A DNA stretch of 23,539 nt. It comes from Deltaproteobacteria bacterium. Lineage in GTDB: Bacteria > Desulfobacterota > Desulfomonilia > UBA1062. The position numbers were made by a program, and so were the translations under genes. Below are positions 8,005-15,452 of the stretch, piece by piece. Numbering within the stretch: the stretch's first letter is position 1; each line of letters begins with the position of its first letter. Location: assembly GCA_016934135.1 (NCBI GenBank), contig JAFGTK010000267.1, positions 1-23,539 on the forward strand, read 5' to 3'. The notes under the pieces are model-generated. The model did no database searches. It was not told the origin of the DNA and saw nothing but the letters and a program-made list of their open reading frames with translations.

Positions 8005-8031
8005 TGCCCCCCCCTGGTGAGGAGGGGGGCA
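8005..8031 (-). terminator. GC-rich hairpin after the subtilase gene
   Basis: TGCCCCCC (8005-8012) pairs with GGGGGGCA (8024-8031). An inner CCT/AGG helix separated by one bulged A closes a GGTG loop. Read on the minus strand it starts about 11 bases after the subtilase stop. It is followed by AAACCCC and only then by a T-rich tract, so it may be an imperfect terminator or an mRNA 3'-end protector. Confidence 0.5.
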
Positions 8032-8042
8032 GGGGGTATAGG

Positions 8043-9407
8043 TTATTCCAGATGTTTCACGCGTGACATCTGAAACAAGACTATCATTATCATGAATATC
8101 AGGATACCTGATGCACTGCCGGCATTCCTGGCAGAATCGATCATGCACCCTTTGGATCCGGAGCCTTCCCCAGCCGCTGCCATTGCCAGCATAGAACTGT
8201 CTACCTGACTGGAGGAGCCGGAAGCCATTGAAGATTCTAAAAAATCATAATCTTCTGCAGTAAGAGCGTTATAGGCATTTACGCAGCCACCGCTATTCAG
8301 ATCATTATAGTTATCGTCGACCACTGCAGAGTTGAGCAGAACACCTCGGACACTGCTGTATGACAGATCCGGAGATTGAGAAATCACCATGGCTGCAACA
8401 GCGCTTACAAATGGTGTGGCATATGAGGTTCCCGACACCCAGCTGGAATAGCCGCCATTTATATTCGTGGTCTTAAGGCCCTCACCGGGTGCTGCGATAT
8501 CAACACTGGCCTTTCCATAGTTCGAGAAACTTGCAAGGTCACCATAGCGATTCATGGCAGCCACAGCTATGACATTATCATATTTATAGTTCGATGGATA
8601 ATGCGCATGAGCATCATTGTCCTGAGAACTGTTTCCTGCCGATGCGATAAAAAGCACACCTTTTCTCTGGGCATATTTTATAGCCTCTCCAAGGGAATAG
8701 GAATAGGTATCAAAGCCCCAGCTTGCATTTATGATATCCGCACCGTGATCAACGGCGTAGTAGATGGCATCGACTGCATCGGAGAGACTTCCTGTTGTCT
8801 TGCCGTCATTCATTTTCATAAATTTCAAAGGCATTACAGCGATCTCTACATTCCAGGCAATCCCAGCAACACCGATACCGTTATTTCCCATGGCAGCTAG
8901 AATACCGGTTACCCTGGTGCCATGGCCTGTATCATCCTCGGGCGTGCTGTCATTGTTGGCAAAATCATGCCCATCGATAAGGATATCGACGAGATCAGGA
9001 TGATCGAGATCCACTCCTGAATCTATCACTGCCACAACAACCAGTTCACCGGCACCGGAAGTTTCAATCAGATCCCATGCCCCGGCCAGGTCGATGTCTT
9101 CCCACTCGGTTTCAAGATATGGCCAGTCTTCGGGTATGCTCTCGGCCTCGATCACATAATTCGGCTCGGCATACTCGATCCCTTCCATATCAGCCAGGGA
9201 GTTGATCGCTTCGTCCGCATCATCAACGGCTACAACCATGGACCTGTTCTCGCCTTCAGCGCCTTCAGAAAGTGCGGCTTTGCTCATGACATTATCAGAC
9301 CTGAACTTCACTATGACTTCGTCTGATTTATATTCAGCTGAAAATGCAGGAAAACTGATAAGCCCAAAAACCACTAATCCGATAATCGTTGCTTTTACGT
9401 CTTTCAC
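8043..9407 (-). CDS. Exported subtilisin-like serine protease (S8) with C-terminal anchor
   Basis: 454 residues. Residues 1-24 are a signal peptide with predicted cleavage after AFSA. Residues 27-88 (DEVIVKFRSDN, then EGIEYAEPNYV) look like an inhibitor-I9-type propeptide. The S8 domain spans about 105-370, with catalytic D129 (VVAVIDSGVD), H162 (GHGTRVTG) and S328 (VSGTSYATP), and oxyanion N259 (SAGNS). A Ser/Ala/Gly-rich linker follows at 390-418, then GC at 420-421, a small-residue stretch, a hydrophobic helix (433-446) and a basic end (SRVKHLE). That tail has the layout of a C-terminal sorting signal. The start is GTG at 9407 preceded by a GGGGGG-type RBS. It is a single-gene unit with its own sigma-54-type promoter and hairpin. 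Substrate is unknown; protein maturation or extracellular proteolysis are both possible. Confidence 0.93.
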   Translation of the reverse strand: MKDVKATIIGLVVFGLISFPAFSAEYKSDEVIVKFRSDNVMSKAALSEGAEGENRSMVVAVDDADEAINSLADMEGIEYAEPNYVIEAESIPEDWPYLETEWEDIDLAGAWDLIETSGAGELVVVAVIDSGVDLDHPDLVDILIDGHDFANNDSTPEDDTGHGTRVTGILAAMGNNGIGVAGIAWNVEIAVMPLKFMKMNDGKTTGSLSDAVDAIYYAVDHGADIINASWGFDTYSYSLGEAIKYAQRKGVLFIASAGNSSQDNDAHAHYPSNYKYDNVIAVAAMNRYGDLASFSNYGKASVDIAAPGEGLKTTNINGGYSSWVSGTSYATPFVSAVAAMVISQSPDLSYSSVRGVLLNSAVVDDNYNDLNSGGCVNAYNALTAEDYDFLESSMASGSSSQVDSSMLAMAAAGEGSGSKGCMIDSARNAGSASGILIFMIMIVLFQMSRVKHLE

Positions 9408-9450
9408 CTTACACCCCCCAGATCTATTTGTTTCGATCTAGGACCTATAA

Positions 9451-9467
9451 GGCAATCCTGGTGCCAA
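9451..9467 (-). promoter_or_regulatory. Sigma-54 (RpoN) promoter for the subtilase gene
   Basis: On the minus strand the sequence is TTGGCACCAGGATTGCC. The GG of the -24 element and the GC of the -12 element have the obligatory spacing, and it matches the TGGCAC-N5-TTGC core exactly. Transcription would begin near 9440, giving a leader of roughly 30 bases before the GTG start at 9407. Confidence 0.8.
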
Positions 9468-9561
9468 TTATGTGACGCTTAATGGTATTTTTAATTGTGC
9501 TCTTATTTCATATAGTTATATCTTTGGGTTTACTTTTTGACTGTTTTGTGACGGTTACACA

Positions 9562-9621
9562 GATTACCTGCTTGTAATCAGGATTACAAACGTAATGTAA
9601 TCTGAAGTACAAATTGTAATC
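9562..9621. promoter_or_regulatory. Array of GTAATC/GATTAC half-sites: candidate activator-binding region
   Basis: Five exact half-sites occur in 60 bases: GATTAC at 9562 and 9582, GTAATC at 9574, 9597 and 9616, plus a near match GTAATG at 9592. They form inverted pairs (9562/9574 with a 6-base spacer, 9582/9597 with a 9-base spacer). The array lies about 95-170 bases upstream of the sigma-54 promoter, the usual distance for enhancer sites of an RpoN-dependent activator. It also begins just after the rsmA stop on the minus strand. Confidence 0.6.
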
Positions 9622-9647
9622 TAAAACCAGGGATAAAAAATCAGGTA

Positions 9648-10442
9648 TCAGGAGATCTCGTAGTGCCTGTAGAAACGGCTCAGACGCAGATAGTCTTCCG
9701 GGGTAAGATCCTGGGGTCGTTTTGCCGGATCTATACATGCGTCCCGCACAAACTCATGAACAGATTCCCTGTCTATGCCCTCAAGACACATCAGCGAGTT
9801 TTTAAGCATCTTTCTTCTCTGATTAAACGCGGCAAAGACAACCTTTCTGAATAACCGGGCATCTTCTTGAGCCATGGTTACACCTTTTGAAATGAGCTTT
9901 ATGACCTGTGAGTTTACTTTTGGTTTCGGTATAAAGTTATTCGGCCCCACTATAAAACCCGGTATCGGGGTAAAGGCGGACGAAACAAGGACGCTGAGCG
10001 CTGAATAGTCTTTTTGCCCGACATGTGCACATATCCTTCCGGCAACCTCCATCTGCACCATAAAGACCGCTGATACGATCTGCCGTGCATAGCCCGTAAG
10101 GTTCACAATAAGCCTGGATGCGATATTGTAGGGCAGATTGGCAACGATCTTGATTCCGGGCCGGATAAAATCAGCAAGATCGCACTCAAGTATATCCCCG
10201 TGGATGATCGTGACATGGCCTGAATCCTTAAATGTTCGGGCAAGCTCCTCAAAAAGCTGATCATCCTTTTCAACTGCTGTTACATGAGCACTCTGACGTG
10301 CAAGGGCCCGGGTGAGGATGCCCCTGCCGGGACCTATCTCGAGAACACGGTCATGGGGCATGAGATCTGCAAAATCAATGATCTTCTCTGCAATACCGGT
10401 ATTTTGAAGAAAATTCTGACCCAGCGAGCGTTTTGCTCCCAT
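9648..10442 (-). CDS. rsmA: 16S rRNA dimethyladenosine transferase RsmA (KsgA)
   Basis: 264 residues. SAM-dependent methyltransferase that dimethylates two adjacent adenines in helix 45 of 16S rRNA during late small-subunit assembly. Visible motifs are the N-terminal KRSLGQNFLQN, SAM motif I EIGPGRG (35-41), acidic V-E-K (57-59), GDIL near residue 82, and the catalytic NLPYN (102-106). The C-terminal domain has FNQRRKMLKNSL, typical of the family. It is the last gene of the long minus-strand cluster and starts 13 bases after tsaD. No convincing terminator is visible after it. Confidence 0.97.
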   Translation of the reverse strand: MGAKRSLGQNFLQNTGIAEKIIDFADLMPHDRVLEIGPGRGILTRALARQSAHVTAVEKDDQLFEELARTFKDSGHVTIIHGDILECDLADFIRPGIKIVANLPYNIASRLIVNLTGYARQIVSAVFMVQMEVAGRICAHVGQKDYSALSVLVSSAFTPIPGFIVGPNNFIPKPKVNSQVIKLISKGVTMAQEDARLFRKVVFAAFNQRRKMLKNSLMCLEGIDRESVHEFVRDACIDPAKRPQDLTPEDYLRLSRFYRHYEIS

Positions 10443-10455
10443 GCTTAAATCCCAT

Positions 10456-11535
10456 TCAAGACAATATGCCCCTGGTTTCAGCTGTCAATGGCCACCTTGA
10501 GCGTGCATTAATATCAAGAGGTGCAATCAATCCCTCCCTGAAATAGCGGATACCTGCAATACCGATCATGGCTGCATTGTCGGTGCAGTATTTCCTTTCT
10601 GGAATGACCAGATTGATACCCTCTTCAGATGTTACTGTCTTCAGCCGCATCCTCAAAGCAGTATTGCTTGCCACACCTCCGCTTACCACAAGCAGGTCTG
10701 CTCCATGATCCTTTACTGCCTGTATTGCCTTTGCAGTGAGGACATCGACTACCGCCTCCTGAAATGCCGAGGCGATCTTTGGTATTAGGGCTTCCTTGCC
10801 GGGAACAGGTTTCCTGGTCTGTGGCAGTCCTGAAAACCGCAGATCCATATCCGTGAATATTTCTTCAGCGATTACACGATTGAGTACTGCGGTCTTTAGA
10901 CCTGAAAAACTGAAATCATAGGAACCGTCGTTTATCATTGGCCGTGGAAGATCAATTGTATGCGGATCGATCCCTTGTGAGATCTTCTCGATTATCACAC
11001 CGCCAGGATAGCCGAGATCGAGAAGTTTGGCCACCTTGTCAAAGGCCTCTCCGGCTGCATCATCCAGGGTCTGTCCTATCTGTATGATCGAAGATGGGTT
11101 ATCTATCCGGTAAAGTGACGTATGCCCGCCCGATACCACCATGCCTATATGTGGATAGGTTATCTCATGATCGATCTTTGCTGCGCTTAAGTGGCCTTCC
11201 AGGTGGTTTATCCCGCAAAGAGGAATGTTCAATCCCCAGGCAAGGGCCTTGGCAAAGGATATCCCCACAAGCAGGGCTCCCACGAGCCCCGGACCCTGAG
11301 TGACACAGACCCCGTGAAGATCCTCCTTGCTAATCCCTGCTTCAGCCATTGCTTCGGCAACAACACCCCCGATGAGTTCGGTATGTCTTCTGGATGCAAT
11401 CTCGGGAACGACCCCGCCGAAAGCGGCATGGTCAGCGATCTGGCTTGCTACGACATTGGAGAGGACATCACCTGTATCCGTTACTAATGCGGCTGCTGTC
11501 TCATCGCAGGAAGTCTCTATTGCCAGGATATTCAT
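10456..11535 (-). CDS. tsaD: tRNA N6-adenosine threonylcarbamoyltransferase TsaD
   Basis: 359 residues from the preferred ATG. With TsaB and TsaE it transfers the threonylcarbamoyl group to A37 of tRNAs that read ANN codons. The sequence shows NILAIETSCDETAAALV, GGVVPEIASRRHTE, the metal-binding pair H-x3-H in NHLEGHLSA, SGGHTSLY and the C-terminal DNAAMIG. The open frame extends one codon further to a TTG at 11538, but the ATG at 11535 shares its A with the stop of the M99 gene (TGATG), making coupling likely. Placement next to rsmA joins two RNA-modification genes at the end of the cluster. Confidence 0.96.
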   Translation of the reverse strand: MNILAIETSCDETAAALVTDTGDVLSNVVASQIADHAAFGGVVPEIASRRHTELIGGVVAEAMAEAGISKEDLHGVCVTQGPGLVGALLVGISFAKALAWGLNIPLCGINHLEGHLSAAKIDHEITYPHIGMVVSGGHTSLYRIDNPSSIIQIGQTLDDAAGEAFDKVAKLLDLGYPGGVIIEKISQGIDPHTIDLPRPMINDGSYDFSFSGLKTAVLNRVIAEEIFTDMDLRFSGLPQTRKPVPGKEALIPKIASAFQEAVVDVLTAKAIQAVKDHGADLLVVSGGVASNTALRMRLKTVTSEEGINLVIPERKYCTDNAAMIGIAGIRYFREGLIAPLDINARSRWPLTAETRGILS

Positions 11536-12968
11536 CAATTAGGCGCCCTTACATCGATAAAGAACGTGGCAACAGGCGTTTCGCCGCGCATCGCCGATAT
11601 ACGGAATCTTCGGGTGTCTTCATCGACCTTTTGGGCATATCTGTCCATCAGTGCCGATGTATCGATGTCATATCCCCTGTCCTCGCCGGTATTATCGTCC
11701 CAGTTGCCCACGAATCCCTTGAAATTGACATTAAGCCCGTGATTTGACGAGCCTCTGTATACGAGATCCTTGACTACAAGAACCGATCCGTTATGCATGC
11801 TGAACACATCACCGGGCTTCAGTGCATAATCTATATTATCCGCTTCAATAATGAGCCATGTCCGGTTTGTTTCCGGGATAACATCAACATGGATTTTTCC
11901 GCACGGGAACATGTCTTTGCGCACTTCAACCGTGGTTGATGAGCTGATGGAGAAATCTCTTCCCAGATCGTTTATCTGACCGGATCCTTTAATGTCTACT
12001 ACAATACCCCGGGTATAATTGGCCTTGATATCCTTTATGGTAATCGTATCTCCTTTGGTGATAACAATATGCTGGTTATCTTCAACCGCAATGGGCGATG
12101 CGCTGTTCACTGATATCAGTGCATATTCCATGATAGGCGGATCTATATAAATACTCGGCTGGGCCGGTTCAATGCCGAACTCCTTCATAAAGGCATTGAC
12201 CACCATTGTCTGAAAAACGACCCTTTTCCTGAAGTCCTGTATGCATTTCGACGTCTCGCTGGCAAAGGCCGGCTTATTCAGGGTGAAAAGCATGTAATAT
12301 GTCGCTGATTTCCGCTGCTCCTTATGAATGCTGTCCTGAGCGGCGGTATGGTGATTATTGAACCGGAAACGGTTTTCCTCTTCATGAATCGAGGTATTAA
12401 TCCGTTCTATAACCCGGTTTGCAATGGCCTGGAGCTCATAAACCGTCCCATCCGGTGTCTTATAGATATCTGTATCTGCGATAATCGACTGCCCGAACCT
12501 TCTAGGGTTATGCATGTTATCGATATACTCGGGATGATAGAATCCTGACCCGTCATGCATATTGAGAAAATAGTCTGCCCCTTTCATGAGATCCTTGATC
12601 TTTCGTACTATCTCGCTATCAGGATCGACAGAAGGGACTTTGTCAAATTTTCGATTCATATCCCCGTTGGGACCGCGATCGTTGACCAGAATCGAATAGA
12701 AATTGGCCCTTGGAACGATGATCAGATTTCCCTTCTTCAGCCCCATGTCCACATAAAGATCCGCGGCAAGGTAGCCTCCAGGTTCATCACCCTGTATGCC
12801 GCCCATGATCATAAGTGTCGGCCCCGGTTCCTGACCATATATACGGTATACATCCAGTTCATGGTCGGTTCCTTTGAAAAACACCTGGTGATCTCTGCCG
12901 GCATACCCGGCAAGAGGAAGGAAAAGAACAAGAAAACAACAGATAAGGGTCTTTTGTATACTGTACAT
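11535..12968 (-). CDS. M99-family zinc carboxypeptidase, Csd4/Pgp1-like
   Basis: 477 residues. Residues 1-23 are a signal peptide (LPLAGYAG region), so the enzyme is periplasmic. The catalytic domain is at about 28-265: Q59-x-x-E62 in GGIQGDEPGGY and H138 in LNMHDG give a Gln-Glu-His zinc site, the atypical set reported for Helicobacter pylori Csd4. N105-R106 (DMNRKFD) match the substrate-carboxylate pair, and E238 (FASETSK) is the likely catalytic glutamate. About 270-477 is beta-rich, matching the M99 beta and C-terminal domains. Csd4/Pgp1 removes meso-diaminopimelate from uncrosslinked tripeptide, leaving dipeptide, and is needed for helical cell shape. The ATG follows the previous stop by five bases and has no good RBS, so it probably depends on coupling. 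No shape phenotype can be proved from sequence. Confidence 0.87.
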   Translation of the reverse strand: MYSIQKTLICCFLVLFLPLAGYAGRDHQVFFKGTDHELDVYRIYGQEPGPTLMIMGGIQGDEPGGYLAADLYVDMGLKKGNLIIVPRANFYSILVNDRGPNGDMNRKFDKVPSVDPDSEIVRKIKDLMKGADYFLNMHDGSGFYHPEYIDNMHNPRRFGQSIIADTDIYKTPDGTVYELQAIANRVIERINTSIHEEENRFRFNNHHTAAQDSIHKEQRKSATYYMLFTLNKPAFASETSKCIQDFRKRVVFQTMVVNAFMKEFGIEPAQPSIYIDPPIMEYALISVNSASPIAVEDNQHIVITKGDTITIKDIKANYTRGIVVDIKGSGQINDLGRDFSISSSTTVEVRKDMFPCGKIHVDVIPETNRTWLIIEADNIDYALKPGDVFSMHNGSVLVVKDLVYRGSSNHGLNVNFKGFVGNWDDNTGEDRGYDIDTSALMDRYAQKVDEDTRRFRISAMRGETPVATFFIDVRAPN

Positions 12969-12973
12969 AGCGA

Positions 12974-13648
12974 TTATTGTATCTGGTGCCTGTTGAGAAG
13001 CATTGCCAGCCTCAACTTCTCTTCGAAATCAAAGATATAGAAGGTCACTGTTTCCCACTGGCCGATCGACTCGGGGATCTTTATACTCATGGGCTTAAAG
13101 TTTTTAATAGTGAACTGGTGCCCCTTAGTCTTTTCAACCGGCACACCTTCATCGAGGGTTACCGAAGGGTAAGAAGCATATTCCTGACCTTTCTTGAATA
13201 TCGCGTAAAGATATCCCTGTGACATCTCCTTCATTTCTGATTTTATATTGACGATCTTGAATAAAAGACGGCCATTTTCAATACTGACCTCCGATATCTC
13301 GGCAGTTGGAGGATACAGCTTGGGCAGAGGCTTTACATCGGGAACAGGGGAAGCCTTATGGGCTATACTCATGCTGAGTTTCTTTTTCAGGGATATGATT
13401 TCCTCATCCTTCTGGGTCAAAAGGATATTGAGGTCCTTGAGCTCTGTTGAGAGCATGTCAATGACCTGCTTCTGCTCATTCTCGGTATTGCGCGCATCGA
13501 TGAGCCTGACCGCAGCCACAAGGACAGAGACAAGCAGAGCAACGGCAAGGATCAGCATCAGCTTGGCCCAGAATGACCGCACAGTCATCACTGGTTTTTC
13601 GCCGGTGGGCCGCATAATGATTATCTGATAGGGTTCATGATCTTTCAT
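12974..13648 (-). CDS. Bitopic membrane protein with periplasmic coiled coil
   Basis: 224 residues; I do not recognise a named family. A short cytoplasmic N-terminus (1-27, with MRPTGEKPVMTVRS) precedes one membrane helix (28-48, LMLILAVALLVSVLVAAV region). Residues 50-92 have heptad-like spacing (ENEQKQVIDMLSTELKDL, then KDEEIISLKKKL) and should form a coiled coil. A Pro-rich linker (98-114) leads to a beta-rich C-terminal domain (115-224). The start ATG overlaps the preceding YkuD-enzyme gene by 14 bases, and the stop lies five bases before the M99 gene, so the three are made together. Context suggests a scaffold or regulator that positions the two peptidoglycan enzymes, as Csd5 does in Helicobacter, but no sequence similarity to Csd5 is claimed. 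Confidence 0.8.
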   Translation of the reverse strand: MKDHEPYQIIIMRPTGEKPVMTVRSFWAKLMLILAVALLVSVLVAAVRLIDARNTENEQKQVIDMLSTELKDLNILLTQKDEEIISLKKKLSMSIAHKASPVPDVKPLPKLYPPTAEISEVSIENGRLLFKIVNIKSEMKEMSQGYLYAIFKKGQEYASYPSVTLDEGVPVEKTKGHQFTIKNFKPMSIKIPESIGQWETVTFYIFDFEEKLRLAMLLNRHQIQ

Positions 13649-14912
13649 GAATACGTTCCCACTTTTCCTGTTTGATATAGAAGCCTTTATTAGTTCTTAT
13701 CAGCTGCAGTTCCTTTATTCCCACATCCCTGTATTTATCGGAAGTGAACTCCTGAACAGCTCTCAGATTCCAGAAAACACCTCTGCGATCTGTCTTAATA
13801 TCATCAAGCCTCACCTGAATATATCGGTAAGGTTCAAGATTTCTTTTTTTCATGTCAAAGAATTCATCAAGCGATGGGAATGAATCCGCATAACATGCTC
13901 TCATACCTTCGAAATCCTTTGTTTTCCATGCACTGATCCACGAGTCCAGAAATTTATTAAGTTCATCTTTTTCCCGACGCTCCAGATCGCCAGCCTCCTG
14001 ATCCCATAAGGGAGCCCTGCTCAAAGGCATGAACTCTTCCGCTAGTATCTTCGGCCCGCTTGAAGAGTTTTCCAGATATACATACTTGATACCGGTACTC
14101 TGGAAACCTCCGCCTGAAAAGTCCATAAGAAAATAACACAGCACATATCCGTCGGCACTCACAATCCTCAGCCCGTTCGTCAGGATAGTTATATAATCAT
14201 ACTTTTCAAATGTCCCCTTTTTCCTGTCAATGTATGTAGAAAGAGTATCTCCGCTGAGGGTATCATAGAAACTATTCGAATAACACCCGCGGAAATGCTC
14301 GATGTCCTTGTTCTCCCACGCATCTATCCAGGAGAAGACAAAGCCTGCATAGAGCTGCTCCATGACCTCCAGGCTCTTTCTATCAATATTGACCATGTCT
14401 TTCAGTATAATGACAGGGGTACGCCTGGCATTAAGATACGCGGAGAGCCTTTTCAGGTCATCATTGGTAAGAGAAACACATCCCTTTGTATCGGTGAAGT
14501 CCAGCGGCACTATCCTCCCGTGTATCCAGATCCCGTTGCCGTTTCTTCCAATGGATCTGTCAACTGGATTCGGATAGTTTAATGTGTAGGCTCTCCATCC
14601 GTAAAAATCCGGAAGGTCTTTGCCGTCGAGGATTTTATCAAAAAAATAAACACCTTCAGGCGTCCTCTTATCTCCCTCGAACTGCTTGTTTCCTGGATTC
14701 ATACCTGTTGAACACGGGAGTTCAAGGACGCTGTCTCTTCCCTTGAATACATGCAGCCTCTGCTGTTCCTTATCTATACAGATACTGTATGTTCCCTTGT
14801 CAACGCTGATCAGCGAAACAGGGAACATCTCTTGTGCATGTATCTTGGATACAGGAAGATACAAAAAAATAAAAACAGCAATGATAACATTAAATATAAA
14901 TCGCATGTCCAT
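13635..14912 (-). CDS. YkuD-fold L,D-transpeptidase/carboxypeptidase with two NTF2-like domains, Csd6/Pgp2-like
   Basis: 425 residues. Residues 1-26 are a signal peptide (cleavage after IHA). The YkuD catalytic domain is at about 40-172, with H131 in GIWIHG and C145 in TKGCVSL as catalytic pair. Two NTF2-like repeats follow, at about 188-298 and 316-421; they share FVFSWIDAWENKDIEHFRGCY and FLDSWISAWKTKDFEGMRACY as first helices. This architecture matches Csd6/Pgp2 of Helicobacter/Campylobacter, periplasmic enzymes that trim tetrapeptide stems to tripeptides, except that those have a single NTF2 domain. A transpeptidase role (3-3 crosslinks or lipoprotein attachment) is the main alternative. 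The gene starts six bases after pyrE with almost no RBS; ATG at 14906 (third codon) is an alternative start. Confidence 0.88.
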   Translation of the reverse strand: MDMRFIFNVIIAVFIFLYLPVSKIHAQEMFPVSLISVDKGTYSICIDKEQQRLHVFKGRDSVLELPCSTGMNPGNKQFEGDKRTPEGVYFFDKILDGKDLPDFYGWRAYTLNYPNPVDRSIGRNGNGIWIHGRIVPLDFTDTKGCVSLTNDDLKRLSAYLNARRTPVIILKDMVNIDRKSLEVMEQLYAGFVFSWIDAWENKDIEHFRGCYSNSFYDTLSGDTLSTYIDRKKGTFEKYDYITILTNGLRIVSADGYVLCYFLMDFSGGGFQSTGIKYVYLENSSSGPKILAEEFMPLSRAPLWDQEAGDLERREKDELNKFLDSWISAWKTKDFEGMRACYADSFPSLDEFFDMKKRNLEPYRYIQVRLDDIKTDRRGVFWNLRAVQEFTSDKYRDVGIKELQLIRTNKGFYIKQEKWERIHERS

Positions 14913-14918
14913 AAAAAA

Positions 14919-15452
14919 TCAAAGATCTTTTCTCTCTAATATGGCATGAACCTCATACCCGAGCTTTTCTATGGCCTGTCTTCCACCTTCAGTTCTGTCG
15001 AGAACCCCTATGACCAGATCAACTATCAGACCGGCATCCTCAATATGCTCGATTGCGTTAATGGTGCTGGAGCCGGTAGTAATAACATCTTCGACCACCA
15101 CGACCCTCTGCCCGGGAGTGATCGGGCCTTCGATCATATTTTTTGTACCATGTTCCTTCTTCCCTTTCCTAACAAGAAATGCATTGATTGTCTGGCCTGA
15201 CTGATAAGCAATCATGCTCGTTGCAACAGCTATCGGGTCTGCCCCCAGAGACATTCCGCCAACTGCATCGGCACCCCTGTCCTTAATCAGGTCAAAGATG
15301 ATGGAACCAATGAGAAACGCTCCCCTGGGATTCAAGGTAACCTTTCTCAGATCCACATACAGATCAGACTCCCTGCCTGAAGCAAGGATGAATTTGCCGT
15401 ACTTTACGGCATCACTCTTGACAAGTTCTCTTAATTCATCAATCTTACTCAT
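14919..15452 (-). CDS. pyrE: Orotate phosphoribosyltransferase
   Basis: 177 residues from the preferred start. It makes orotidine 5'-phosphate from orotate and PRPP in pyrimidine synthesis. The PRPP loop is VVVVEDVITTGSSTINAIE; ASGRESDLYVDLRKVTL and GGMSLGADPIAVATSM are also family blocks. The frame opens further upstream to a TTG at 15467, but the ATG at 15452 has a GAAAGGG RBS and overlaps the purB stop by eight bases (ATGAGTAA), so it is preferred. It lies between purB and the cell-wall cassette, linking purine and pyrimidine synthesis in one transcript. Confidence 0.95.
   Translation of the reverse strand: MSKIDELRELVKSDAVKYGKFILASGRESDLYVDLRKVTLNPRGAFLIGSIIFDLIKDRGADAVGGMSLGADPIAVATSMIAYQSGQTINAFLVRKGKKEHGTKNMIEGPITPGQRVVVVEDVITTGSSTINAIEHIEDAGLIVDLVIGVLDRTEGGRQAIEKLGYEVHAILERKDL

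Larger units (their letters stand above)
7630..8042. other. 413-base gene-free stretch
   Basis: Between the convergent thiolase and subtilase genes. It holds the thiolase terminator, a 119-base segment bounded by imperfect inverted repeats, and a GC-rich hairpin next to the subtilase stop. I see no plausible protein gene or recognisable RNA gene in it. Confidence 0.7.

Noticed and set aside
9547..9561. TGTGACGGTTACACA as a CRP site
   Set aside because: The half-sites TGTGA/ACACA have five bases between them and only a partial match to the TGTGA-N6-TCACA consensus.
9562..9621. GTAATC array as a small CRISPR or iteron origin
   Set aside because: Units are only six bases, in mixed orientation with irregular spacing, and a sigma-54 promoter lies just downstream, so activator sites explain it better.
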